Shown: positions 23,591-37,200 of the stretch, one piece after another | Position numbering within the stretch: position 1 is the stretch's first letter | Layout: each line of letters starts with the position of its first letter | Assembly (NCBI GenBank): GCA_033032175.1 | Contig: CM065318.1 | Location: 13,330,001-13,394,000, forward strand | Direction: 5' to 3' | From: Saturnia japonica | Taxonomy: Eukaryota > Arthropoda > Insecta > Lepidoptera > Saturniidae | Length of the DNA stretch: 64,000 nt | Made by a program: the position numbers and the translations under genes | Notes under the pieces: generated by a model | What the model saw: the letters and a program-made list of their open reading frames with translations, nothing else | The model's database searches: none | What the model was told of the DNA's origin: nothing

Positions 23591-24355
23591 ACACACATTT
23601 AAATTGAAATAAACATTATAATATTTTATTTATATTCATCTCTTTTTTATTACACCGAATTATACGACTAAAATATATTTGGCAATATAAAAAATAAGGA
23701 ATACATTAGACTCGGACTCTTCCACCTAATATTCAATATCTAAGTTACATATTACTAACTATATATTTTGTTACGGTCAGAGTAATCAATTTGGACTTTT
23801 GGAATTATTTATAAAACTACATAATTTTTTTTATCGCCTTAATCTGTAACAAAGAACATAATCATATAATTTTTTTATCTCGTCTAAACTAATAACCTTT
23901 ATTTAATACTTTGACTGTAACATTATTGGAATACAATACAGCTCCTAATACGTAATTCGATATTTATATTTTAAAAAATCAAATGACATTAAAAGTAAAA
24001 GGAGATAATATAACATTATAAAGATAAAACTTAACATAAGAGATACGTATCGATAAGCGGAGAACTAAACCGCCATTCCAACCAGAAGATGACAACTCAT
24101 CACTTACTATGCGTATTATGGTATATGTTGTATAACCAAACAATCTAACCGCTGTCAATTAGATTAAGAGGTTGTTAATTGATAGCTCCCCCTAAATATT
24201 AGTTGAATATATTCTCTTAAGGAGTGTCATCTATTTTTCGACAATATCCGGTAACAATAAAATGATGTTTGAATGGTTAATATTAATGAAGAATTAAAGG
24301 AGATATGTCGTTGCCACAAAAAACACTTTTGAGAAATATGAGATTAATGGGCCCG

Positions 24356-24436
24356 GTTCCATAAGTCCTCTAAGCCACGGTGAAGCTGTAAAAGCCATCT
24401 GAGGCTCCAGGGCTCTTATGGCTAACATTAAAGCTA
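24356..24436 (+). repeat. Dispersed repeat with CGGTGAAGCTGTAAAAGCC motif
   Basis: The segment AAGCCACGGTGAAGCTGTAA to GGCTCTTATGGCTAAC is shared with 30115-30195 and 47500-47595, where a GGCTGAGTGCCCTAAGCGCT box precedes it. It is likely part of a non-LTR element tail. Confidence 0.45.
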
Positions 24437-25215
24437 GTTCTAAAAAAACATAAGTCCCTAAGAAAATTATTATTTGTAGACAAAAATTAAAGTAGAAATA
24501 TTTTTATCAGGACTAAGGTAAAATTCTAAATTATTAGCTGGCCGATTGTGACATGACAAAATATCAAGCAATTTACGGCAACGGCAACACACTTCAATTT
24601 GGCAAAATGTTTTGCAACGGCAATTTAAGCGATATGCAGAAACTCCAAGAAACTACGTAATACTTTTATACACGAGCAATTCAATTGAAGAACTATCGCT
24701 TGCTATGGACGAAAATTTTCTTCGCATTCGCACGCTCTACTCGCGGAAGCGAACGCGGTTAAACCTCAGAACAAATAAGTGCAAGCGAGATAGGAAAAAA
24801 TTGACTTCAATTTCCATACCCGTTGCATATTCAGCAATTCGTGTCGGTGACATTGAGTAATATAGAATATTATGAACAATAAACAATTACTGAGTTTTAT
24901 TGAAATTGCCGAGCAATAATTGCTCATAAAATTTTCCGTGTAAGAGCACCTTTAGAGATAGACATGCAACATCGGCTCATATAATTATATCAAACCAAAA
25001 GGCTCTAAGCCGACTTAGGGCCTTCAATTGATTAAAAAAAAAAAACGCCAGCACGCGATATTTTATTCGGTGTTAATTACTTTTATTTGGGCTCAGAAAA
25101 TTATTGCCTCGTATCTGATGCAAAAGTTACAATAAAAAAACGTTTAACGATAAGCAAACTAAACAGTCGCGAAGAGTACCGGGATACCATGAGGCCCAGA
25201 ATTTCTTACAACTTC

Positions 25216-25355
25216 TATTACTAACTTGAGTTGGTTGATGTTGGCCTACGTAACTCGAATTAGTTGCTACAAGTTTAAGAATGTTTATTACTAACTTGAG
25301 TTGGTTGATGTTGGCCCACGTAACTCGAATTAGTTGCTACAAGTTTAAGAATGTT
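25216..25355 (+). repeat. Two-copy tandem duplication of a 70-bp unit
   Basis: The unit ATTACTAACTTGAGTTGGTT to AAGTTTAAGAATGTT occurs twice in a row with a 70-bp period and almost no differences (GGCCTACG versus GGCCCACG). A very recent local duplication. Confidence 0.85.
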
Positions 25356-26029
25356 ACCAGGGATTTTCAGTTTTAAGAAGGAATATTACACAAACCTTTT
25401 AAAAACCAAATATCAAATAGATTCGCGCAATAATTTGAGTCACCAAATATGAATGGTTGAGAGTGTTTAGTCTCTAAACAGTTCTTGACACAAGTGAACT
25501 ATTTTCATATACCTATTTAAACATAATAATACATACAATATTAACAAACAGATTATTCAATATAATATGTATACACATATGTATGAAGTTTATTGCTTTC
25601 ATAAGTTATATTATACAAGCATAGTAATTTCCACTTTGCATTTTTGATTAAGGGATTTCATTTCATTCCACTTCTTACTTCTAGAACATGACTATTTTGA
25701 ATTTTTTTTTCTTCATATTATATCTATAACCATGTCTGTCCCTTAATGGAAATTACAATTATTGATTTATATACCCATATTGGAGATATAATATTTATAG
25801 ACAGATATACAATCACATGCTTCACAGATAATATATATATTTTTTACTTATTATTAAGAATGTATTTTTGTTGAAGATACCATTCTAAGATTACTGTGTA
25901 GAATCAATGATTTATTTATTTATTGAATTAATAAATCCTACGGGTTCCATTATTTACGTGAGCTTATAATCGAAATCTCATTTAAAAGGAGGAGGGGTTG
26001 GGGGTATAATAATAATTTAGAGAATATAC
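25356..26029. other. Unassigned AT-rich intergenic sequence
   Basis: No exon-like or RNA-like signal was seen. There are short TA-rich runs near 25825-25850. Confidence 0.35.
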
Positions 26030-26037
26030 ATTATTAT

Positions 26038-26563
26038 TAGGGATGTAACGATACCAATACGATATATCGGGGTACCCAATTATATTTTATCAACCGATAA
26101 CAACTCGAAAAGTGCGCGAAACAATTTTTTTAGCCATTAGAGGTTTTGACAGCTGGCAGCTTCACCACGCTTAGCGAAGCGATGATGTTACCCTTTCGTC
26201 TTGGCGAGAGAGCCGCACGTGGTGTTAGCGGAGACATTGCCTTCTTTTCTTAGCGTTGTATTGTTTCATACTTATATGTTATTAATTTTGATTTCATTTT
26301 CTTTTCAATAATACTCCTTTTGAGGCTGGAATTCTATTGAAAATTTAATATTAAATACCTACTTATCATCAAGAATGGTTATTAAAGCTTTACCCTCTGG
26401 CAGTCGGGTAAAAATGTGTTAAGATCTTACATAACTCATTACCTATTTATTTTATTTATTACTAAACTTAATCTTTCGAAAACGGTATCGATATAGACGT
26501 TTATTCACCACAATAATCGGTATTGGTATCGTATTGGCAAAATTATGTATCGTTACATCCCTA
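26038..26563. mobile_element. hAT-type MITE
   Basis: Terminal inverted repeats TAGGGATGTAACGATAC on the left and the complement GTATCGTTACATCCCTA on the right. They are flanked by 8-bp direct repeats ATTATTAT (26030-26037) and AATATTAT (26564-26571), seven of eight matching. There is no transposase. The 8-bp duplication and (C/T)AGGGATG ends are hallmarks of hAT elements. Confidence 0.8.
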
Positions 26564-26571
26564 AATATTAT

Positions 26572-28000
26572 AATATACATGGGTGGATTTTTAAGATGGG
26601 TAGTAAGGGTAGGTACCTTAACCGTTGTAGATACACGAAAACTTTCTGAGGAGACTGTCCTTAACTTTATGAGACATTTTGACCGGCATTTAATTTACAG
26701 TTTTTTTTTAAGTGTACAGTGAGCAAGAAAAGGGGCAATTTACATAAAAAAAATTTTCTTGTCAATCGATCCAGTTCCTTATAAGGATCAATAAACTTTA
26801 TGGGATAAACTGAGGTTAAGAGTAATAAAAACGTCAGAAATAGCAAAAAAAAAATTCCGTACATTTCATAGGAAATCATCTTGGGTTCGATAACTTTTTA
26901 TTATGGATAGTTTGGGCGCTAAAAAGAAGACTGTACAAAAATAAAGCAAAAAAGTTGAAAGATAGAAGAATATAGAAAAAAATAACACCTCACGTAATTA
27001 ACGGACGTCCCTTAATGAAGTACACAGATAGCCATATAGAGATAAATTTTAACAACATTTTGACTTGGCCCAAATAAATTTTATAGTCTTGTATCATTAA
27101 TATATATTATAATCATAAATTCGCAAACAATTATACACGTATAAAATAAATTTTGGGACTTATTGTATAAAATAATGAAACCATATAAAAAAAATAGTAA
27201 TAGTTTTTTTTTCGGACATTTATGTTGACTATTATTGCTTGTCATTAAAATGAATAGTTTTTCGTATTTTTATTTATTTTTATACTAGGGTGTGTGCAAC
27301 TGTTAAAAATATACTTTCGAATATAAATCTGTGTATTTTAAAATATACAATAAAAACAGTGAATCGACAATACCAAACACATATTTTAACATGGACCAAT
27401 AATTAAACGAGATCATTAATTGTAAAGAATTTTACATAAATTCGATCAAACCTGCGACGACGGGATATTAAACACAAATAACAATGGGCTTTAATTGTGA
27501 ACAATGAAATTTAAGTTTTTAAAATTTTAACATCGGCCAGGGTCAAAGGCGACATTTCTTCCTTTTTCCAGTATCGGAAGTTGGGAAGAATCATTTCTAT
27601 TATTAAATTACCTGACCTTATGTGTCACTTAAGTATCTTAAATTACATTTTTGTTTATACATTCGCAGTGACATTTCTGTAATCGATGACGTCATAACGA
27701 CCGTGTAATTTTGATACTTCAATTACCGTTTTAATTTTTTGAAATACTATTTCCGATGCTTGACTTATAAAAAAAAATGTTCCTGAATAATATAAATAGA
27801 ATTTCCCATTCATGTTATGCGAACGACTTCTAACTCAGTATAGAAAATTTTAATATTTATGTATATATATTTTATATATACAGCAGTTTAGCACTTGAGA
27901 AATTCTACCTTTATGGGACAAATCAAATATATACATAAAAAATAAGATGTTCATTAATGTACATAACAGCTGCGTTATAATAAGATAAATCTATACATAA
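26572..28000. other. Gene-poor AT-rich stretch downstream of Snx1
   Basis: No exon with splice sites in phase and no RNA gene was recognised. It lies beyond the likely 3' end of the minus-strand Snx1 gene. A single TGACGTCA palindrome occurs near 27687. Confidence 0.4.
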
Positions 28001-28024
28001 GTTGTTCATAATTTTTGATTTACA

Positions 28025-28040
28025 TTTATTTTTATTTATT
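28025..28040 (-). promoter_or_regulatory. Poly(A) signal cluster of Snx1
   Basis: Overlapping TTTATT motifs on the plus strand give several AATAAA signals on the minus strand, about 170-185 bp past the Snx1 stop codon. This predicts a short 3' UTR. Confidence 0.5.
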
Positions 28041-28208
28041 TTCAATAAAAAAGCATTACACTTAAATTTAAAGAGGCTGAATAGAAACATAATAACAGTG
28101 CAGTAAATATATTTTCGTTGAGAACGTCATATTGGGTCCAGATTGGCGTACGATTTTACATTAGGGTTGACCGTGAACCTTCTACGCCGGCCTTCATTAC
28201 TATCTCAC

Positions 28209-31200
28209 TCATTTGATAGCACGGGCCTCCGGTAGAAATGCGTCCCAGTAGCGTATTGCCTGCATTAAAAAATCCTAAGGTCAGTGTTTAAACATTATTA
28301 AGTTACTTGATGAACAGTACGAAAAATCTGTTCAGGCATATAAATTGGTTGGGTCATAGATTTTAGTATAATATAGAACGGCAATAGGGAAAAAGATGAG
28401 AACAAAAACGGAATACCGAATGTATATAACAACATCGGCGATTTACAATCATTCGCCAGACGTCTGTTTCATTCCGGACCATTCCGGCCTTTTAAATGTC
28501 TCTTTACGTTATGTTTGAAGAACTCCATGTTGTAGAAAGGAGGGAACACGCTACAATAATAAATGTAAAACTTATACGGCTTATTTTTTGCAAAATCAAA
28601 GGTTTAAAAGTTCAGTTTAATGTTTAATTATAGTTGGTACTGTAACTGGTTGTAACTTAAATAACAATAAGAAAATCTTCAAAATAATACACACACTACA
28701 GTAGTGTATTCCGTTTTTGTTCTAGTCTTTTTTAACCTATTTCCGGTCTATACTATACTAAATTCTTTATGTTTTTTGTTTCCCGACTTTATTATGAAAT
28801 TGTGCAAACATAACTAAGATCATCAAGGTAGCTTTGCAATGCCTCGCCGAGAGTGTTCTTTCATTTGTATCATGGCGAGTGTTCTAAAAAGCTGTTCAAC
28901 CTAATCCCCACATCTCCTCTCGGAACCACAGTTTTACGGTAAGCTCCATCTTGCCATGAACAAAAAGTTCTCTATGACTTATCTTTGCTGTACTGCGTCA
29001 TCTCCCAACCAGTTAGTTGCCTCCTTCTAACGACATCGGGTCCTTAAAGCGTAACGACACAGATATTTATGCAGGCTGAGATGACAGCGGCGACCGTCGT
29101 CGGTTTGGCTGATCTTTTTGTGGTCGCCGTTGTGTCTGTACTGTACAAAGCTAACCATCATGGACAGTACCGTTAATTTGCAGAGCTAGTATGTAAAAAA
29201 AGTTCAAGCACTCCATTACATATTTCACATCAAAAACCTACCTGTGCTTGGTGACGTAAGTGTTCATCGAGATAATGAAGCACGGTGGCCCGCAGCTCCT
29301 CGATGCGGATCTCCTCCCACCGGTCAATTTCCTTTTTGATAACACGCGATATCGTATCGAACTCCTGCTGGCCTCGCTCGACTTTCGCCTCCCACTGCGA
29401 ATATTATCTCTATTTCATCTCCTAAACTTCTGACAGGTTAAGAATACACAATAATTCAGAATTATGATTAAAAAAAATTCTCGTACATGTAAGCCCCATC
29501 ATAGCTGGTCAGCTAAAATCAGCTGGTGTATGTCCAGTAATCAATCCGAGTGATTCTGATCTGTACCAGATTGGATCGCTACTCCCAGTAACTCACTTCT
29601 GATTTGTCGTGTTTCGGGATCAACCAGTGCATATCCCATTACCGAGAGACACCAAAATCCGGTAGTTGACAACTTTTGGAAAATTGTTTTAAACACTTTA
29701 TATGTTGAAAATAATATGTATGAATGAATACATTTATTTTCATTAATACACCATAAAAAATAATTTAAAAATATTTTTTAATTTAAATAAAAAAATACAC
29801 AACAAAACGCTGCATTATGGTCCGGTGACGTCATCATTCGATTTTAAATGTCATTTTGTATTATAACAGTGACAAGTGTGACAACTCACGCAAGAGATAC
29901 GTTCATAAGTCCTGAATGATGACGTCACGTTTTCCAATCCTCGCGATTTCAAATCACGTAACTCGCAGACAAGAAATATTAATTTTCCAAAGTGAAAATT
30001 AAATAAATAAACAATTACGTTTTCCAGATTTGTATTGTTTTAGGCATTTTATCTATAGACCAATATTACTCAATCATTTACTTTACAATTTTAAGATACT
30101 TCCCCGGCTGAGTGCCTTAAGCACTCGTTCCCAAGCCCGGTGAAGATGTAAATGCCGTTTAAGACTTCAGGGCCCATAAGGGTAACAAATATAGGCAGAT
30201 AAAAAAGTAAGAAACCATTGCCAGCAACAAAGAGGCTTGCAGGCCGGCGTGACAGCGGTGACCGCCGATGGATTTCGATCTCTCGGTAGTCACCGTTGTT
30301 TTTGGATTGTACTGTGCATACAATTACAAGAGGCCCGGGCCGTGATACAGTAAAAAAATAATTATTAAGTAATAATAAGTAACCGGTTTACCTATCAAGT
30401 CAGGTAAGACTATTAATATCTTTGGGTATTTTTTGTTAGCTGATAATAAATACTGTATGGATTTCTGAACCTTTACAAAACACGAAATTAGCTGCATTTC
30501 CCTTACACATTTTCAACTAATATACTTTTGTCCTTGTCACACACATTATGAATTGTACCCTGACCATCCTTATACTACTGTTATAAAGAGAAAAAGTTTA
30601 TGATTTTGTTTTAAGAGGTAATGTCTGAAACTACTCGAAATCATATTTATTTTAAAACTAGCTGTGCCTGCGGCTCTGCTCGCGTGGACTAAAGAATTGT
30701 TGTTTATAAAGATATCGTGATATTTTTTATTTAGATAAAGTACCAATTGTATCTAAGGAGTAAAACAGACATAATACTCTCGCTGACTTTTTTGTGGGTC
30801 TTTGTAATGTCTACAATTAATTATGTAGTACATTAATTTGATATATCTCATATGGGTTTACTCAGCATATGCCATTTAGCGCCCGAATTGATTCACCAAG
30901 ACCAGTTTTTGTTCATTAGCACGGAACCCTAATTCTTTCTCCTAAATAACAAAAGCCTAAGTTACTTCTTAAAACATCAGCTATCTACAGTGAAAGTCCC
31001 GTCATAATCAGTTAAACCGTTTCGAAGATTACTCGGAACAAACAAACAGACAGACAATAATTTTTATAAATTACTTTTATGTTGTTGTAGGTATCATATA
31101 TACTTTAATATGCATTAGTAAAAAGCTGTTACTTTGACATTACAAACTGACAGTTAAATTTTATTAATTGTACAGAAGATAGATATACTTACATCAATAA

Positions 31201-34200
31201 TTTCACTGGAAGCCTGTTCAATTTTCTCAGGCCTGTTTGCTAGTTCCGCTTTGGCTTTGTTCTCTCTTCGCTTTGTTAGCTGCATCTGAGCGTGCTGCCA
31301 GTTCTGGAATACCTGGACACATATATATAAAACGTTTTTAATGTTTGTATAACGGTACAATGTGGCCTAAATCCAGATGCAAACTGGCCTTCAAGTGGGC
31401 TGCCGGATTAAACTTATATGGTCTAGATCACAGATTTTTAACTTGAGGGTAATAGCTATCCAAGCGGGAATTACAAAATGTCCTATCACCATGCTATGGT
31501 TTCATCACAATGTTTTTTTAGGTTTCTTTGATCGACGTCGATCGATACGGCACCCTCCGATAATATCATAGACATAAAAAATAACAGATAATAACATTAA
31601 CAGCATGGCAACTCCACCATCTCACTACCACTCTTACTTCCAATTCTTCTCCACCTACACTTCTTTGGGCTGGAAGATTTTTTGCTGTCAGTCCAAATTA
31701 TGACTCTCTATCACAGTGGTTCCTATTCTTATCAATCGTGTTACCCCTATGACCTATAAGAAAATCTCATTTTACGCCCCGCACATGAAAATACGAACAG
31801 ACTTCATTATTCACACTCAAATTGCACAAAAATATTAGGTCCTTACCTATGAATATGCTGGTTTGAAATTATATATTTTATTGGTCGAAGCTCTGCCCTA
31901 TCATTGTTGATACACTTTTGCCATTTTTATGGAAGTTCCTTGGGGACGGGAACTGATGAACTCTCATTAAAGTTATTTTTCTCCACCTCATTGGGTTCCT
32001 AATATTTCCCCGAATAACTTTGATTACCCCGGTAGGATAGCGCTTTTACCCCCGAAGTTCGCAACCCAGCCTCTACCGTCATCAATTATCTATAACCAGC
32101 AACCGCCCACAACTTTGTTCGTGTTAATTACAATATAAAATCAATTAGGAATTAAAAATGCCTGTATCACTCAAGGATAATGTAGTTTACTATTAGAGAA
32201 ATAATTTTTAGATTCTGATCAGTAACTACAGAGATTACCAACAACAAACATATAAACAGTATCTTTTTATAAATTTACGGGGTGGTAGGGCTGTATCGAT
32301 CGACTGGGTCGCGACCACCACGCATATAATTAAAAGGCTTTCATAGAAACTCATCAGCCAAAGCATATTAATTTCTGTTTACGCAATTCAAGCAAAACAG
32401 CGGCTAGTGGCGATGGATTGTCGACCTCTCGGTCACTGTTTTTGGATTGGGCTGTGCTTACAATTAGGCACAGTTCTATCATTTTGCCGTGTTTATATTA
32501 AAAAAAAAAACATATGAGCAGGTCACAAGTATTAGATGTGAAATCATAAGAAAACATAAAAATATTCACATAAACTATACACGTTACTGGTTATGACACC
32601 TTTTCGCAAGACTTCGTGATACGTAGGCGCACACACACGCACAAACAGGAGACCGACATAATAAAGAAAAACACTGTTAAATGTATACTATCTCATTCTC
32701 TCGTAGGCAAAATGCTATATATACATGTGATTGTTTCTTTTTCGTTTTATCGAGTTTCAAACCACAGCAAAGCTAAACAAGTTTTCACTTCAAAAAAGTG
32801 AGTTTAAAAAAAACTAACCTTGACTCTCTCATGAAACACATCTTTGATGGCTATGATCAGACCAAGGTAATCTTTAATGTGTTCAGCCAACACATAAAAA
32901 TCTGTATTCGATTGCTCCAGTCTTAAGTTTTCGATCTGCAAATCAAATTATATTTAAGTTAAAATTGAAATGTGTAAAATATTTGTAGCGTAGATTTAAA
33001 TTAGCATCTAAAAAAAGAGAAAGTAAATTTGATATACATAAATCTGTACTAACTGATTGTACGAAATACCAAACTATTAACATAGAAAAACTTTCTTATT
33101 TAATGTAGTAAATTTGTAGTTAGTTCTGTCTGTATATGTTCTCCTTCTCTATTTCCCTTTCTCTTTCTTGTCACACATACGCACAGACTGTTGGCTGACA
33201 GTACCAACCTCTCGGAAAATGGGTTGGTACCATCTGACGATTAACTCTACCACCGCGCGCGTTCATTGGTCAAATCGAATAGAACGCGATCATGGGTCAA
33301 TCAAAAATAGCGCACTCTTCCCCAGCTTCCTGTTGTATACACTTCCGTCCCTTTTCAAGAAATAACTCATACAGATTTCAAGAAAGCGTGAGAAAATATG
33401 TTATACACCAATAAAATTAAGTGACGTAAATAATGAGTGCGCGATCCTTACCTTTTCGTGTAGATCAGCTGCGTGCGAGAGCGCTCGGCTGAGAGGCGCG
33501 TGTGGGTCCGCACCGGATAGCGCTGCGCAGGCGCGGGCCGCGTCGTGTGCGCGCGCGCTCAACTCGCGCCGTTCACCCGCCAGCGACTCGCACGCACCGT
33601 GCAACCGCCGCAGGCAGCTCTCTAACGCTTCCACTTTACACGCACGCTCCTCGAACCACTGCCAGATTTCAACAAAAAGGTACTGGTAATCTCAAAACTT
33701 GTCCCAAATCAACAGCTGATCGTGTTCTACCATGGTTCTATCATGGTAAGTGTTCTGAAGAACCATTCATTCTAATTGCTCATCTTCTTCCCACAATAGA
33801 ACCACATGGGCAGGCCTTCGAAGCCACAGTTTACGGTAACATCCATCTTGGCACAAACTAAAATGAAATAAGTACCGCGAAACTGTGGACCTATCTCCCA
33901 GCCAGTGTTCCCGTTTTCTTATGACATCAGGTCTTTCAAGCGTAACCTGGAGATATATTTATGCAGGCCGAAATGTCAGTGACGTATATCGATAGTCGCT
34001 GTTGTGTTTGATTTGTACTGTGCAAACCATCAGGAACAGTGCAATAAATTCGATCGAGCACTCGGTGATGTGTTTGCACTAGGGATGATCGATATTCATT
34101 GATGTTGAGCTTGCAAACATCGACTTTTTCACATCAACATTAGGTTCCTTAAAACATTTATACAGCGATATTATGAAGAAAAGTGTCAAACATCGATGTT

Positions 34201-37200
34201 TCCATAACAAATAAGTGTTATAAATGGTGCCAGCTCGAAGATGCGTACTTAAGCAAAAAAAAATACAAATTATCCAAAAAAATGGGGCATCAACACTAGA
34301 AGTAGCACCCAAAACCTAAAAAAAAGGTAAAAAATTATACAAGGAAGCACTAAAAAAAGGTTGCACGTTTATGTAACACCAAAACATCAATATTTTTATA
34401 TCGATATTATCAGACATCAATGATAACTTATTATGTCAACATCAATGTTTTCTAACATCGCTCATCCCTAGTATACACGTACTGAGTACTTGGACAATAG
34501 CACTGTCTCGCTATTTTACTTGGTGCGTGTAATAAAGGCATCTGGCAAACAATGTCTTGTAAACTCTCGTTTTTGGATCAGAAACGTTTCATTAAATAAT
34601 GTTGCGCTAAAACTCTTCCTTTGAATTTTACTGCCGTTGTACTCAAAGAAGTTTCAATTCAAAAAATTCTAATAACTTTTACTATTCATCTGTACTTACA
34701 GGATCAGCTTCATCCATTCTGTATGTGATTTTGTTGACTGTCTCTCCCACTTTATTGAAGAGTCGCAGTACTCCAGCACCGCTCAATGCAGAAGTACTTG
34801 TTGCTTTAGGCAACTCTGTATCTGTTATTTAAATTAATTTAACTTTTAACCTTAAATATAAAAGTGATTTTAAATTAGTTTACAAATGAAAGAGCTGAGA
34901 GAATGAATGCTTTTAATGTTAATATTTTCTTTTAATGGATACAATACATAATAGATTATTATTAAAATAATTCCATATTTTAGAACATATTATATTTTGC
35001 AATCAAAAATATATGAAAGAATATTGCTGTTATAGTCAAATCACTGAACATACAAATGATTATTTTATTAATAATCATGTCACAATCATAATGGAACTAT
35101 ACTTGTACACTTTTAAAATAGATATTAGTTGATTGCCGAGAAGATGCTACTCCTAAGGTGCCCACTACACACACCTCATTGTATCTTATGGTTTTGCATC
35201 TAGTTATATCTATATAGCTTTCATTGCTGCATTCTATCTAGCTTTGATTCAATCTATATTGTATTCATTAATTAACTCAAATAAATATCATCAATATAAT
35301 ATGAGCGATGAGCCATATGAATTATTTACAAATAAAAATATCATACTATTGAAATATTTTTTTGGAAGGTATACTGACCAGATTCCAAGAATTCCCTAAA
35401 GTCAGGGTCAATGCTAAGCACAGGATGCTGTGCGACGCGGTTCAGGAACCTCTCGAGCGCTGCGCGTCGACGCTCTACAAACTGAGATTGGACGCCGCCA
35501 CTTGCTGCACTACCGTTAGCGCTTTCAGTCGACGGTGTTGACGTCATCTTCAATTTTGTTGTGCCTATAATATATAGTAGCACTTTTTAACTGTCACAAT
35601 TCATACACATTATAATACTAGCTGTGCCCCACGTTTTACGGTACTTTTTTTTTCTTTTTTTATCGTACCACGGCAATGTAACTACACTGTACCTAATGGT
35701 GAGCACAGTGTAATACAATAACATTGGCTACCATGGGATCTACAATTCAGCGACAGTCGCCACTGTCATGCTGGCTTCAAATGCCCTTTCACGTTATGCT
35801 TGAAGGACTTCATGTTACAGGAAGAAGGGAACACACTGATCGGGAGAGTTCCACAGCTTCACAGTACGGCAAAGATAAGCGAGATGGAGGTAACTGTAAA
35901 GCTGTGGCTCCAGAGTCCAGCACGTGTGGTTCTATTATGAAAAGGGAAGGGGAATTACGTTGAACAGCTCTTCAGAACACTTGCCATTATACAGACATGA
36001 GTTGCTTACAGCTATCTTTCTTGACGGTCATAGTAATTGCTCTGGTCCTTAGGATCGTAGCGTAAAATTATGTAGTCTTCCTAAAGTTGAGAAGTTAGCC
36101 TTTTTTAAGTTCTTAATAAATGGGCTATAAAATTAAAAATGATTTTCTTTAATCTGGTAGTTCGGGAGATTTTTGCCTTTGAACAAACAATCTCTTGAGC
36201 TTAGTAATATCAGTATCGAAATATTTAATGCGTATCTAGAACGCGTCTTACTTTTTAATCACTAGATGTTTCTAGTACTAGAAATTGTCATCGTTAACAA
36301 AGGCACTGCAACACATCAGTCATCACCGCTGCGTGTCTAACTAGTCTAAAATTTCCTATATTACTTGGTTTATAAGCCTTTAAACAAAATTATTTATTAG
36401 TCATATAGACAGTTTTCATTTGCACAGAAAAAGAGTGACCAATTTACGTGAAACATATACAATTTATATTGAATTCTAATAGTGAATTTAAATAGCAGAA
36501 TTGGTACTGAGTAAGATTTAAAAAGGTAATTTAGACACGCTAGATTTGAAAACTAAATCGATTGACCAATAATGGTGTATAATTTTAAAACTGAATTTTC
36601 AAATGATTGTTTAGAGATATCCCATGTTTTGGTCTGAGATACCATACATACATACATACCATCACGCCTGTATCCCCGAAGGATTAGGCAGAGGTGTACA
36701 TTAATGTACACCCACTGTTCTCCATGTATGTTTTTAGGTACCATGTAATAGGGGGCGAGCCTATTGACATTAATCGGGCACAAACCCAAACTCCGAGCTG
36801 CTACTGAGAATTTCACAGAAAAACCCAATAACACTTTTTGCTCGACCTGGGAATCGAACCCAGGACCTCGATCATAGAAGTGGCGATTATGACCACTAGG
36901 CGAATTTTGTATATTTTGTTACCCCAGGTTATCACATAGGCAAAACTACAACAATACACTATCTGTCATATAATCTTTAAAGTTTAAAATCCATGTAAAT
37001 TTAGAATTACTTATTGTGACATGGTAGTAAATAGGCATTTGCTATGAACATTCATATATTTATTACTGCAATACCCAAACCACACGTCTGTGGTACAATT
37101 TTGTACAAGTTTTAAAGAAGATAGGTATGAAACATAACATGTACATTATTTATTAAAATAAACATTATGCCTATAAGGAAATTCAGAGCATATTTTTCAC

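Noticed and set aside
28490..28548. Terminal Snx1 exon after an acceptor at 28549
   Set aside because: The sequence belongs to a dispersed repeat also present at 35780-35835 and translates to an unrelated tail. The exon at 28259-28209 restores the conserved YWDAFLPEA ending.
33502..33861. 119-codon plus-strand ORF
   Set aside because: Antisense of the GC-rich Snx1 exon plus repeat sequence; Arg/Thr-rich shadow frame.
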